From contig NKYR01000003.1 in assembly GCA_003184365.1 (NCBI GenBank), positions 186,001 to 250,000 on the forward strand: 64,000 nucleotides of DNA, written 5' to 3'. This document shows positions 34,177 to 45,249 of this stretch, one piece after another. Source of the stretch: Evernia prunastri (Eukaryota; Ascomycota; Lecanoromycetes; Lecanorales; Parmeliaceae). Position 1 is the stretch's first letter. Each line of letters begins with the position of its first letter. The notes under the pieces were generated by a model. The model did not search any database, was not told the DNA's origin, and saw nothing but the letters and a program-made list of their open reading frames with translations. The position numbers were made by a program, and so were the translations under genes.

Positions 34177-35737
34177 CTTCCCCTAATGTCGTTCTTCAAG
34201 CACCTCGAGACAGAAAAGACGGTATGCTCAGATCGGAGTCGATCCATATGTGAGGATGAAAGATAAAATCATCAACCGTATGCTCTCAGGGTATGAATAT
34301 ACAAGCACCAATTTAGATGTATTCAATTTCGAATAGCATATTGCTTCCCATACAGCCAAGCCTTTGCCTTCAACTCCAGGAATCTTTTTTGCACTAAAGT
34401 AGTTCCATTAGCGTCTGGCGGCTACTTTAGGTACCTTTTCTGTCGGAAGCGCGCTCATCTCAGCCAGGGCCGAGGGGCGTTCTCGGGCGTTGTTGCCATT
34501 GTTCTTCAAAATAATTCTACTTCAAGTTCTAATATGTTCGCAGAATCATCAAGGTCCGCTCTACTCTTGCTGGAATATTAGATGTTGTGTTTCAAGCACA
34601 ACCGCAGGATGAATATCTAGTCATGTCACGATACCAATATCTGATGCACTATCGTTTCCTAAATTAGTCACCTGGAGTACTAATATTGACATCTCTGAGC
34701 GAACCATCTTCTTATGAAACCTGGAAATTATCATGTCGTGACATTGGTGGTGTACAGTGTGATGGGATCCTCATATCCTTGAGCCTAGAGATATTCGACT
34801 CTACCCAGGGTTGCAATGGACGAACACCGCCGACCATCCATCTTCAAACTTATAATGCTTGTAGTCAAACATTGTCTATGAAATTGAAGATTCTCCTTCA
34901 CGAAACATGTCGATAAGAAAAGTACCTGAGACATGAGTCTTTGTTGTTGAGCTCTGGACGTCCATCAGTATTTAAGAACCATCTATTCCCCAAGATCCAA
35001 TACATTGCAAACATCCGCAATGAAGACAGTGAGAGGGCTATCCGCATTTGCAGTCCTCGACTCGCAGCAAGGAATCGCAGCAACAACAAATCTCGAGCCC
35101 ACAACATAGATATGCATCAAAGAAAAGCCCGTAAGTTGAAATGCCCAAATAGCCGGACGCTGTGCCAGTCCGAAACCGTACGACATCTACCGTGGAGACG
35201 AAAGAAACAAGAGGTGTGAAGCAAGGACTCATCGCAGTGTTGCTGAGAGTGTGCTCGTGCTGCAATTACCCGCACGAAAGAGCTCTGGGGCTCGCTGCAT
35301 CAGGCTGCATTGTAGGCGATGGTCGGAGCCTATCGTGGCTTTTGGTCACATTTGCCTGGTAACTCATCTGGGCGAAGCGCAGCGGTCTGAGCTGGAATGG
35401 GGGGCTGTTTGCCTCGTAACAGGGTGGTTGGAATCAGTCAATCAATGGCCTGTATTCTGATCACTAATCATTAGTTCTCCGCACTAGCTCTCCGCACCCA
35501 AATAGCCTCTTATCTATATCCTTCCTATATAATTATAGCAAGTCATTATATAGTATGCAATACATACATCTATGCCTAGAGACCACTTAGACCATCATTT
35601 CCAACGCGGGGACAAGCATAACTAGTTCAGCTGATGGCAAATTGGCCATACATGCTCAACTTTTTAGCGTCGATACCTCTAATGAGACTCCATCGCTCGG
35701 TACCTCTTCCGACCATCGACAACAAGGCCAACACAGT
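34177..35737. other. Intergenic region
   Basis: 1.56 kb, partly AT-rich (35480-35560). Frames are short. The segment 35634-35737 may hold the true 5' end of the downstream gene. Confidence 0.45.
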
Positions 35738-36843
35738 ATGAGAGTGCCCCACGTCCAAAATCAGGACCGCGAGAAGCAGCCTGAGAGATCCCCAACACCT
35801 TACACAACAGATATTCCTCCTGCAGGCCACCCCATCCATGACATCCTGCGGATGACTGGCCAACTTCCAGAAGAGCCCAACAAGCCCAACGCTACACTAA
35901 CAAGGCTTGTAGCAGAGGGCAAAATCAAGCCAGACGAGCCGTCACAGTCTCAAGTGCCTTCACCGCTCAACAATCTTTTCGCCAAGATCTATCAATTCTT
36001 CGCCGACGGCCCCCAAACGGCCTCCGTCAGGTTTGCCGCGATCCAGACAAGTGTCACCAGCGGCGAGGCTGAAGTGACGCCTTCTGCGTACCAATCCGCG
36101 GTCGCCACCCGCACGCTCGCCGGCACCAGCCTGCCATGGAATTCATGCAAGCTAGCTGCCACCCTGGTCCTCCTTCACGCGGTGTCCAAAGACGCCGAAG
36201 TCATGCTCGAAGCCCTCACATTCCTGTCCCGAGGCCTGGGTGGTCTACCGACCATGTCCGTGATCAGCGGCACGCCGTCAGCTAAACTCGCCCCTCGGTT
36301 CGTTCGGGCGAAGAAGGCAGCCGTGGACGGGAAAGTGGGAAAGTGTACCGTGCTGGGGATCAGCCTTGTGGACGTCGAGATGATCGAGCGGGGCGAGAGA
36401 GGAGATAAGCCCATGGGCTACACTTCTTTCGCCCACGCTTTCGTCCTGGCTCTCGGCCGCCAGGGATGGCGCATCTTTCAGTCTTGGGGAGAGCACGGCT
36501 ACACCCTTGATGAATACCTCGAGCGAGGTGGAGCAACACTCAGGGACTGGAAAGAGGCGAAAGCCTTTCTGAAAGCTTTCCTCGTGCTGACTACCGCTGA
36601 GGTAAGACCTCAACCCTTAATCCATCATCTCGCCGATATCCTTGCTGAACTCTCTGCCTCAAGGGATCCTGGTCGCAGCAGATCAACGACGCATACGAAG
36701 CATGCTTCGAGGTGAACATTTCCAGGATTTGCCTCAAGAAAGGTTTGCAGAAGCCCATCGTCCCCATCTACAGACCATGGATTCGAATGTTCGAGGTCGA
36801 GGATGTGAAGGACTCCGACATTGAGAAATTTGCTTGGGATTGA
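35738..36843 (+). CDS. Hypothetical protein, 347 aa
   Basis: Two exons: 35738-36601 and 36664-36843, with a 62-nt intron. The start is uncertain. The frame stays open about 96 bp upstream but has no ATG there, so I took the first in-frame ATG (MRVPHVQNQDRE). An unseen 5' exon is possible. The N-terminal 60 residues are polar and Pro-rich. The rest is folded-looking: NNLFAKIYQFFADGPQTAS, SLPWNSCKLAATLVLLHAVS, YTSFAHAFVLALGRQGWRIFQSWGEHGYTL. The last exon ends in IRMFEVEDVKDSDIEKFAWD. The aromatic and Gly pattern around FQSWGEHGYTL recalls a pocket enzyme, but I know no matching family. Confidence 0.6.
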
Positions 36844-38006
36844 CACATTGCAAGAAGGCCCTAGCGTACAAGGTGGCTTACATAGCAGCCAAGGAACGAG
36901 ATGGAAGGTCACATGACAACCCCATGTGCGATGAACTTTAAAAGGGGCATGTCGATGGACTGTGATTTACTCACCCGTACTATGACCCTCCTGCTCGTCA
37001 GCTTAAAATGTTTTTCCAGGCTCGTACCTTTTACGTGCATGCACCAGCCAGTGACTCCTCATCGACCCAACGCTACCATCTTGTAGACCTCGCTACGCAG
37101 GCCAACTGGGACCCGATGCTAAGCTGCTTCTCGCTCCTGTATGAAAAAGGTATAGGGGAACAAAAGTGACCTGAAAGCCCTAAAGCTGGAAAACTCTCTG
37201 CGTACAATGTCAGGAATCCGGAACAAGTATTGACCTTTTTTTTTTTTTTTTTTTTTTTTTTTNNNNNNNNNGGGGGGGGGGGGGGAAAGTCTTGATCGCT
37301 GTTTGCCCGTCAGGGGTTCGAGACGAGCCAAACCCTTTGGGATGTCAGTCTGTGGGATATGCTACAGTGGCCTCTTCTGTTCTATCCAAACGCAGGTTGA
37401 GTATCTCTGGGCTTCGAGTCCGTGACCAGATGGCCCAGCTGTGCAAAGACAGCATGTAGAGAAAGCCAGCACGATCAGTGATAGCTGACCTTGCTCTGAG
37501 CTCTGAGAAGAAGCATGCGTATTGCTGCCGGATAGTTGAGATCTGTGAGACAAGGAAAGAAGGAAGGACGGTATTAGCGGGGAAGTTTCATCTCCTTTTC
37601 GCATTCTTCATCTCCTTCGTCTTTCTCTTTCTTTGCAGAATTGAACTAAAGGTCTATCGCTGCGCGAGTACTCCGAGGTGCACTTGAAGAATAAAAGAAA
37701 ACAAACGAGAGAGCAGTGAATTCGTAGAGCGCGCCTATGCCAATGCTAAACCCGGTCCCATCATTATACGTGTCCCAAAAAGGTCTGCCCAGACCACATG
37801 CACTTCCAGCGTGAAAACGAGCGCCCCCCACAGACTCCGAATCCCGCTCCCAAAAAACGTGCCGCGGGTGCACCAGAGCACAGATTCGACCCCTGGTTCG
37901 TTCGGTCAGGAGGTTGTACGATACGAGGAGCATATGTGACGAAATCGTTCCACACAGATGAAAAGGATCCATCTCAAGACTCACGAACCGGAAAAGAAAA
38001 AACCGG
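36844..38006. other. Intergenic region containing the assembly gap
   Basis: No gene seen. The region holds the poly-T/N/poly-G gap and the downstream 3' flank of the minus-strand SnoaL-like gene. Confidence 0.5.
37236..37285. other. Assembly gap within a poly-T / poly-G stretch
   Basis: About 27 T residues are followed by nine N (37263-37271) and 14 G. The gap length is probably arbitrary. Homopolymers on both sides suggest sequencing failure, so local structure should not be trusted. Confidence 0.97.
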
Positions 38007-38468
38007 TCACGCCCTCAGTGTCCCATCCTGACCGACCGACTGTTTCCGCCGCTCGTCCATGGCCGCCTTGAGCTTGGGGAAGAAGTCACGCGCGAGGATC
38101 GTGTCCGAATACTCCTTGGAGCACGTGATCTTCTCCCCGCTCTCGTCAAAGTCGAGCAGCCACATGTACTCGTTGACGTACTCGCCCGCAACGGTATCCC
38201 CCCTGGCGCTCAGGTACAGGCAGATGCGGTTGGCCTGCCGGTCCTCGAGCAGGTCGTTGATGGTGCAGGAGAAGTTGCGGAAGACGCCGTGCAGCTGGTG
38301 CAGCGAGTTGCCGTACGTGGCGTTGTTCTGCGGCGAGAAGCCTAGCGATTTCGGGATGAAGTGGCGGAGGCAGTCGGGGCTGCGGTGGGCGATGATGCTG
38401 TCGACGTCCATGTTGTTGAACGCTGCCACGACTGCCTCGGCGGTCCTTCTTTGTGGTGAGATGGTCAT
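38007..38468 (-). CDS. SnoaL-like / NTF2-fold polyketide-cyclase-type protein
   Basis: A single exon of 153 aa starts at ATG 38468. The opening RRTAEAVVAAFNNMDVDSIIAHRSPDCLRHFIPKSLG is the usual SnoaL-like start: helix, then 'x-x-R-x-P-x-C'. N-Y-G-N-S-type spacing follows (NATYGNSLHQLHGVFRNF), then strands (RICLYLSARGDTVAG, EYMWLLDFDESGEKI) and a closing helix with DFFPKLKAAMDERR. Length and order match the small NTF2-fold family common in fungi. Members can be cyclases, isomerases or simply ligand-binding. No biosynthetic neighbours point to a pathway. Confidence 0.78.
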   Translation of the reverse strand: MTISPQRRTAEAVVAAFNNMDVDSIIAHRSPDCLRHFIPKSLGFSPQNNATYGNSLHQLHGVFRNFSCTINDLLEDRQANRICLYLSARGDTVAGEYVNEYMWLLDFDESGEKITCSKEYSDTILARDFFPKLKAAMDERRKQSVGQDGTLRA

Positions 38469-39507
38469 GGTGGGAGTCTGCTACGGACTGCGGTATAGAG
38501 GGCAACCGGAAGGAATTCTGGAGCTAAGCTGGGTTTGGAGAACAAGGCCATTTTTGTGACGGAGATGGTTCCCTTTGTTTAAATATTGAGAAGTTGGAAG
38601 GAGTGGAAAAGAAGTGGAAGAAGCTGCCAATCGAGCCAGCTGACAACGATTACCTCACGAACTGACTTTGACACTAAACCTCAATTGGACCACGGGACTT
38701 CGGGTCTCCGATAATCCGAGCCTAGTTTTCCAACGATTTGCGGCATTATTTCCCGATTGAGTAGATGCGGCCGGCACACCATGTCCCGATTCGGTTCTGT
38801 TGGATGATAAGGCCGTCACGAATTGACCAAAGTCCAAGCCATGCTCTTACCAAAAGATGTTAGACGCAGAGGTGGGCACCCGTCCACTGCGTTGGGTCTC
38901 CGCTGTGCATACTGAAATACTGAATAGTACTAGTGACAAGGCGGACACGTGGTAGTGGGCCTTGAAGTGGTTACCCATGAGGTGACCCAAGAGCTGACCC
39001 GTGAGGTGACAATCGTGAAAAAGAACTGACGCTTTCGTCAGTGAATGATGAGTCAGGTCTGAAAGCTTGCCGAGCTTCGGATAAGTACGGATCGTTCAAT
39101 GTCAGATTGATCCTTTGATGTAACGAAACACGACTGAATGACAAGGGGGATTAAAGAGACACACCAACGAATAGATTTCTTGAAAGTGTGGCTTGGGATG
39201 TTGCTGAAGACGCAGCAAGAGGAATCGATTCTTTCGAGGCCGGCCCCGGAAGTAATGGAGTCGTTACTAAGCCCGAAGCATCCGCAACGACAAAGAAGAT
39301 CCTCATGGCCTTTCAAATCGAAGAATCGACCGCAAACGGAACAAACAACTGCTTCTGTCCTTGGTCGCGCCCATAAACTTCCCTTTAACTTCCCGACATG
39401 CTCTAAAAACTTCCTAGCTTCTTCCATAGCTGGGCCTTTAGCAAACCTGCTAGAACTGCTTTGGAACCTTTTCGCTTTCTCTATTCTGGGTCTAACGTCG
39501 TCCCGCA
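38469..39507. other. Intergenic region
   Basis: 1 kb. It contains a local near-repeat (TGAGGTGAC units at about 38978-39010). No gene seen. Confidence 0.5.
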
Positions 39508-40867
39508 ATGGCACGTACGAGCAAAGCCAAAAAGACCCGGGCCCCAAAAGTCATCAGGGATACTGTCAAGGTCGCCGCTGGCGATACCGCAGTGGTGGCT
39601 GATGTGGCTGCCGCCTTCGTTGGGCCAGTGACGCGCCCCAATTCTATCATCGATCTGGCAAGCTGCGTCGACACCCCATCCAGCAACGCACAAGATTCTG
39701 CAATCGATGCCACCAAGCCTCGAGCGGACTCGATATCGACAATGGAGCTCAGCGACATGGCTACGAAGCAGCTCTTGGCCGAACTGGAGTCCTCTACACC
39801 TAGGTCTAAGAGGGTCCGAGTCTCCGTTTCGAGCATTTCGACAACTACCCACGAGCCGACGCTCCCACCTGGCTCGCCGAAAGCCTCATCTTCGTCTGTG
39901 GAAGCGTGGGGGTATTCCGGGGGAGCGATGCTAGTCGTTGCACTTCTCGTGTCGATTTTCATGGCATGGGAACAGCAGAGTCTCCCCTCAGCGGAGACCG
40001 GAGGTGCCAGAAATGCATATTTGAAAGCACGAAAGTTTGCAACTCTTTAGATGCTAGTGCCAATGAAACCGCACCATGTCGAGAACTTTTCGATAGGGCC
40101 CATGGTGCTTTCGCCAACTTCGCTTGCTTTGGCAAAGCTCTCGCCGACCAGAAAACAGACCAGGCGCTCCCGAATCGAGGTTGGGCCATACCTAATCAAA
40201 TCTCATATTTGGAATCAATCGATAACAGGTTGAACGCGGACGCACTGGATCGGCGTGTAATCGAACACTACCTAATCACGTACAACGCTAGCGTCGATCG
40301 GCACGAAGACACTTTCCTATATTGCATCGAGGGTCAGCATAATTCCACCGCACGTTCAAAAAGAGACCGCAACTGCCGTTGAGAAAGTCAAGGCTTCTTT
40401 TGATGAAAGTCCCTCCGCTGGTGGACTCGTTCGAAGTCCCGCGCGATTGGTCTTGCAAAACTCGTTTGAACCCTTTCAGACAATTCATCTAGATTCGGCG
40501 ACGCCCATGCTGCCATGACGACCAGCTTCAAGGCCAGATTGGACATGATCACCAGGTCCGAGCCATACTTGGAGGGTTTCGAGAAGCGACGTGTCTGCTA
40601 GTACCGCGGGCCTGGGCACGCAAGGTGTTGACTGCACCCCGCGCAAAGTGGAGAATCTCGTTCAATCACACCGGGACTTTCCAATGTTTCAATGGAAATT
40701 CCAGACTTGCGCTCGATGGCCTTAAAGCTATGCTGGTGGCAAAATTTGCCACTTTGGATGCGGCGGATTCGGAGCGATTAGCAGCCAATTTGCGCGCAGG
40801 TGGGGAGAGAGTCCGAGATGCCATGACCGTTAGTTATCATCGACCGGATGGCTCGCGATGTTCATAG
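39508..40867 (+). CDS. Putative single-pass membrane protein, multi-exon, structure partly uncertain
   Basis: Exon 1 (39508-40003) starts MARTSKAKKTRAPK. It has a Ser/Thr-rich soluble region and one good membrane helix (GGAMLVVALLVSIFMAW, about residues 140-156). A 47-nt GT-AG intron (40004-40050) joins it in phase to DASANETAPCRELFDRAHG. That segment has a few Cys and an NXT glycosylation site. A further intron at about 40279-40330 would pass into VSIIPPHVQKETATAVEKVK. Later segments in other frames (FGDAHAAMTTSFKARLDMI near 40500, LDGLKAMLVAKFATLDAADSERLAANL to 40867) look like coding helices, probably more exons. I do not recognise the family. Only the first junction is well supported. Confidence 0.5.
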
Positions 40868-41597
40868 TACGATGTAAAGTAATCTGCGTACCTTTGTTAG
40901 TTGACGCTTTTAATAACCAGCGTGTTATCTTCAGTGCAGCACTACTATACTTTCAATCAGCCTTGACCCCTGCCTTGTTATCACCCTTCTCACTGATTTC
41001 TCAGCTTTCATTGGCAACAAGTGAGGGTCCCTACCGGAAATCAACTGGAAGTTGCCTGCTCGTTCTCTGCCACCGGCCTCAAGGGCCGATAGTGAAGCGA
41101 AGATTCTTTTCCGGGTCGAGAGACATGCCTGGCATTCGGTCGTCACCTCCCTCTGGATCACGGATTTATCATGCAAAGACGGACCTTGTGCCCCGTACGT
41201 GGTATAGAAGATGCCTTCTAACAAGGTTCTCACGGTTCTTCGCTCCAATCACGTGCGAGAAGGCGTGTTTCAACTACAGCCTCCGAAAGATTAGGGCAAA
41301 TGGGAGACACAGTCATTATCTGGGCTCTTCCTCTATACCAGCCCATCCCTTAATCTTCACATAGAAGAAAGTGTGGGACCTAGAGTCTGTCGCCTTAGAT
41401 TTGATGCAGGGTCCCATTTCTGGTCACTTGACAATCTCCGGTTCGACGGTGACACAGGCGGCAAGAAATTGGCCGGTGGCAACCACGCGGCTCCGACATC
41501 TTCGCGACTATTCAAGGCAGACAATCTTCGTCTTCTCTCTCCTTTTGTCAGACTCCCCCCAAAAACTTTGTACCTAATAAGAAACTTCCACTTGAAC
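40868..41597. other. Intergenic region / 5' flank of the SANT gene
   Basis: The reading frame of the SANT gene remains open without an ATG from about 41373. The part just upstream of 41598 may be transcribed leader. No separate gene seen. Confidence 0.45.
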
Positions 41598-43349
41598 ATG
41601 GATACTCAAAGACGAGCCGGTTCTGGGAAGAAGCCATCATCTGGCGCACCTAAGAAATTTGACCCATTCTGGGATTTGGTTGTGCCTTCGTCACGCGAGG
41701 GGAAGGAAAGACGAATCCCCACCACGAGAGCTCATCCAAAATACCCTCAAACTAATCATGCTGAAAGCCAGAAGTCCATAGAGACTGTGGATCTCACAGC
41801 TGAGGAAACCTCGCATACCATCGCAAGAACAACTGCAACAAGCCTTCACTCCGATCCTGGTGTGATGCCCACGGACACAACTTTTGTGAAACGCGAAGCG
41901 AAGGGTGGGCTAGAACCCAGCATGAGAGCCAGCCACTCTAGCATTGCTGAAGATCTCAAGCACACACAGGCTCAGCCTGTGATACGCAGAGAGAAGAGTA
42001 GCGCAAAACCTACCGCTATAGTACAATCAGCACGCCCTTATGTCACTCTTGGGGAAATGTTCAAGCGCATACAGGCTACGGAGAGCGTTGAACATCTTGA
42101 TGATGGTAAGCTCTCAGCAACTCAGCACTGGGGTCTGACCCGTGCGTCGCACAAGCGAGACGAGGAAGCGGAACCTTCCGAAGCATATGACGACACAGAA
42201 GGTCCAGACAGCGACGACGATGATGTCGAGAATGCCCGTGAGAATGACGGCGGAACTGCCTCTTACACTTCATATTCAACTACGCAAAGATCGCAACTCT
42301 CGCGTGTGACGCCTCAAAGAGCAAATGCTGGAGCACGAGGACTCCAAGGCAAATCGCCAAAGGAGCCCAGCAAGTCCACTGTGCCAAAGCAGAAGACGAC
42401 ATCTTCACGAGCCGCAAGTGTTGGATGGAGTAGACCAAGAAAGAGAGTCAAGCTCATGACTAAGGACTCTGACGGAGCGGAGGACGAGGAAGAGGACGAG
42501 GGAGAGTACGAGGGAGAGGACGAGGGAGAGGATGAGGAAGAGGACGATGGAGAGTACGACGATGAGGACGAGGAAGAGGACGATGGAGAGTACGATAACG
42601 AGGACGATGAGGGGTACGACGAAGAGGAGGGGGAGGGTGAGCAGGAGTTCTCGGGAGAGGACGAGGAACAGGATGAGAACGCGGGAGAGCACAAGGAAAA
42701 GGCTGCTGCCAGGACCGTTCGTCACAACGCAACCCACCCAGCCAAGGCAAGCTCTCAAGCACAAAGATCGTCAGTCTTCCCAGTTCGGCCACCGCTGTCA
42801 AGGAGCTGCAAATCGTGGACCAAGAAGGAATACGAGACCTTATTCGATTTACGAAGAAACCAAGGCAAGAGCTGGACATATATTGGCAAAGTTGTACTTG
42901 GCAGAACAGCGAAAGCAGCCGTAAGCCGTTGGGATATGCTGATGAAAGAGTCCGCAAAGCCCGTCGAGGCGCGAATGAAAGGCCGCCGTGGACGACAGAT
43001 ATCTTCGCTTGTAGCGAGGATGGCCAAGATGCCAAAGATGCCAAGGATGCGCAAAGTCTGGTTGGAAGAGGAAGATGAACTGATGATCCGCTTACGCACT
43101 CAAGGCAAGAGTATAAAATATATCTGGAGCCGTATACCGTGGAGAGGATACGAGGCATGTAAGCAGCATTGGCTCAAGATCAAGGACCAATATCCAGAAG
43201 CAGTTGCGGCTTGTCGCCTGGATACCCGGATTGCTCCCACAAGCAAGCTTGGCCAAGCGGCGAAAGAGGCCGAGTCGAAATCACGTCCGCTTGAACGTAA
43301 AGAAGCTAAATTGAGGAAACGCCGCCGGTCGAGTTCCACGCTGTATTGA
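41598..43349 (+). CDS. SANT/Myb-like domain protein with long acidic tract
   Basis: A single exon of 583 aa begins at ATG 41598 (MDTQRRAGSGKK). The frame is open further upstream but without an ATG. Residues 1-290 are polar and basic. Residues about 293-369 are almost only Glu, Asp and Gly from imperfect GAGGACGAG-type DNA repeats. Two Myb/SANT-type helix-turn-helix units follow: SWTKKEYETLFDLRRNQGKS...SRWDML (about 405-450) and VWLEEEDELMIRLRTQGKSI...HWLKI (about 487-528). Both have the conserved tryptophans and end in Trp-Leu/Met. The C-terminus is basic. This suggests a nuclear DNA-binding or chromatin protein. Target unknown. Confidence 0.8.
   Translation: MDTQRRAGSGKKPSSGAPKKFDPFWDLVVPSSREGKERRIPTTRAHPKYPQTNHAESQKSIETVDLTAEETSHTIARTTATSLHSDPGVMPTDTTFVKREAKGGLEPSMRASHSSIAEDLKHTQAQPVIRREKSSAKPTAIVQSARPYVTLGEMFKRIQATESVEHLDDGKLSATQHWGLTRASHKRDEEAEPSEAYDDTEGPDSDDDDVENARENDGGTASYTSYSTTQRSQLSRVTPQRANAGARGLQGKSPKEPSKSTVPKQKTTSSRAASVGWSRPRKRVKLMTKDSDGAEDEEEDEGEYEGEDEGEDEEEDDGEYDDEDEEEDDGEYDNEDDEGYDEEEGEGEQEFSGEDEEQDENAGEHKEKAAARTVRHNATHPAKASSQAQRSSVFPVRPPLSRSCKSWTKKEYETLFDLRRNQGKSWTYIGKVVLGRTAKAAVSRWDMLMKESAKPVEARMKGRRGRQISSLVARMAKMPKMPRMRKVWLEEEDELMIRLRTQGKSIKYIWSRIPWRGYEACKQHWLKIKDQYPEAVAACRLDTRIAPTSKLGQAAKEAESKSRPLERKEAKLRKRRRSSSTLY
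42480..42690 (+). repeat. Coding minisatellite (GAG/GAC-rich)
   Basis: Imperfect 6-, 9- and 18-bp units of GAGGACGAG, GGAGAG and GAGTACGA encode the acidic tract of the SANT protein. The repeat is kept in frame. Confidence 0.85.
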
Positions 43350-43814
43350 CAACGAGTGCGAGGAGCTTAGCTCGAGGGGGACATGGGCTCAGCGGGTCTG
43401 AGTACCCTAGGTTTACCAATGATGCATAGAGCGAAAGGGGTGGACCGTGCTTGCGACTGGGTTGTTATTCTTGCGTTCATGCTCTGATCTGTGACCAGAA
43501 GAGCCCGTCTTGATCACGCTTTAGAGAGCGAAACCCCTCTGAAATGTCATGCCAGCTTCCTATCTCGTCCGTAATGCAAGTTGTGATCGCCGTGAATCTG
43601 ATATAACAATCCTTCGGCCGAAAAGCCAACATTCCGCGCCAAGGGGTTTCAGCCCTACAGGCATCTCCCTTCTTACATAGAAACACGTCTAGCTCGAACA
43701 AATTGAAATTCACATACATCAGTCTCACAGCTTACGACTACCTCCTACGCGTTTCGAACGCAGAAACCTGCTTCCACCAGCCTTGCACCCTCAAACCCCC
43801 CCGCCCCGGCCACC
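43350..43814. other. Intergenic region / Yip1 promoter
   Basis: 465 bp. It ends in C-rich sequence just before the Yip1 start codon. No gene seen. Confidence 0.5.
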
Positions 43815-44880
43815 ATGGCTCAATACTATCCCCAACAACAACAACCATACAACCCCCAAAACCTCCAATTCTACCAATCCACCTACCCAGCTCCCGTCTC
43901 CGGGCATTCCACTCCCTCACAAGCACAATATGGCTACGGCCAACCGTCGGCCTCACAATCATACCCGAGCGCTGGCGGGTTCGGGGCGGCGCCCAGCTTC
44001 GGCGGGCAGGGCGTCAGTGGGCGCATGGGAGAGCAAGGGGGACTGAGGACAGGCTGGATAGCGGCATTTGGGACAGAGGGATATGACGGGGAGCCGCCGC
44101 TTTTGGAGGAACTGGGGGTCAATTTTGGGCACATTAAAGGGAAGGTACGTGACAACAGCTGCAAGCACGTGCATGTCTGAAGCAACGGCCGAGACGAGAC
44201 GGACCTGAGTGCAGCTACCCTTCGATACTGCCGGACAGCGGATATCAAATGTGAGGAGCCGGAGCTGACGACCGTGGCACTCTTTTTCACAGACGCTCAC
44301 AGTACTCAATCCCCTGCACCCCATCTCCCAACACATCATGGACGACTCCGACCTCGCCGGCCCCATCCTCTTCTTCCTGCTCTTCGGCACCTTCCTCCTC
44401 TTTTCCGGAAAAGTGCACTTCGGCTACATCTACGGCCTCGCCCTCGTGGGCTCCCTCTCCCTTCACACCATCTTCTCCCTCATGTCCCCGCCCCCGGAAG
44501 GCAGTTCCCCGACATCCACGCCCTCCTACGCCCAGCCCACGCACGACCACATGAGCGGCGGGGGCGGCGGGCAACTGTCGAGCACGCTGACGTTCCCCCG
44601 GAGCGCCAGCGTGCTGGGCTACTGCCTGCTCCCGCTGGTCCTCACGTCGTTCGTGGGGGTGGTGTTGCCCATGGATACGGCGGCGGGGTACGTGATCAGT
44701 TCGCTGGCGATTTGCTGGTGCACGTATAGCAGCAGTAAGATGTTTTGCGCCGTGGGGAGGATGCGCAGCATGCGAGGGCTGGTGGCGTATCCGTTGGGGC
44801 TGTTTTACGTTGGGTTTGGCATCATGGGTATCTTTTCAAGTAAAGGGACGGGTGGGCTGGGGAGGGTTGCAACCGGATGA
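43815..44880 (+). CDS. YIP1: Yip1-domain Golgi/ER membrane protein (YIPF5-like)
   Basis: Two exons: 43815-44144 and 44293-44880, with a 148-nt phase-0 intron, encode 305 aa. The N-terminus is Gln/Tyr/Pro-rich (MAQYYPQQQQPYNPQNLQFY), as in Yip1/YIPF5. Next comes the conserved cytosolic motif GEPPLLEELGVNFGHIKGK, joined by splicing to TLTVLNPLHPISQHIMDDSDLAGPI. Five hydrophobic segments follow, including LFFLLFGTFLLFSGKVHFGYIYG and LGYCLLPLVLTSFVGVVLPM. The DDSDLAGP and GKVHFGYIYG stretches are hallmarks of the family. Yip1 works with Rab GTPases and Yif1 in ER-to-Golgi vesicle budding. Length is normal for filamentous fungi. Confidence 0.93.
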
Positions 44881-45249
44881 GGGAGGGTTGTGACATCGCG
44901 TGGAAGATATGGCTCGAGGAAATGTACAAAGCATGGTAGGGGTAAAATCAAACAAAAAAACAGTCGACAGATTGTGATGCATTTCGTCAGAACGTCAAAC
45001 ATGTCATGCATTCTGCCAAATTCAGAGGTGCTGTTTGACGCAAAGCAGACTGCCTATATTCCTGATCACTGGGGGCTACTTTCTGACCGATAGGCGCTCA
45101 AAAAGACACGAGTATTTCCAGGGGAAAAATCTAACGTGGTGTAAACGCAAAGGCCACACACTCGGACAGCCATTGAGGTACGAAATCCGTTTCTCATCTG
45201 TCAAAGCATAAAAAATGTCATTCAGAGCTCAGGCCAATAGAATAAACGT
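44881..45249. other. Region between convergent genes
   Basis: Holds the 3' ends of the Yip1 and UFD1-like genes. No gene seen. Confidence 0.5.

Noticed and set aside
42314..43158. Long minus-strand frames opposite the SANT gene
   Set aside because: They are the Ser/Pro/Leu-rich reverse reading of the acidic GAG/GAC repeat.
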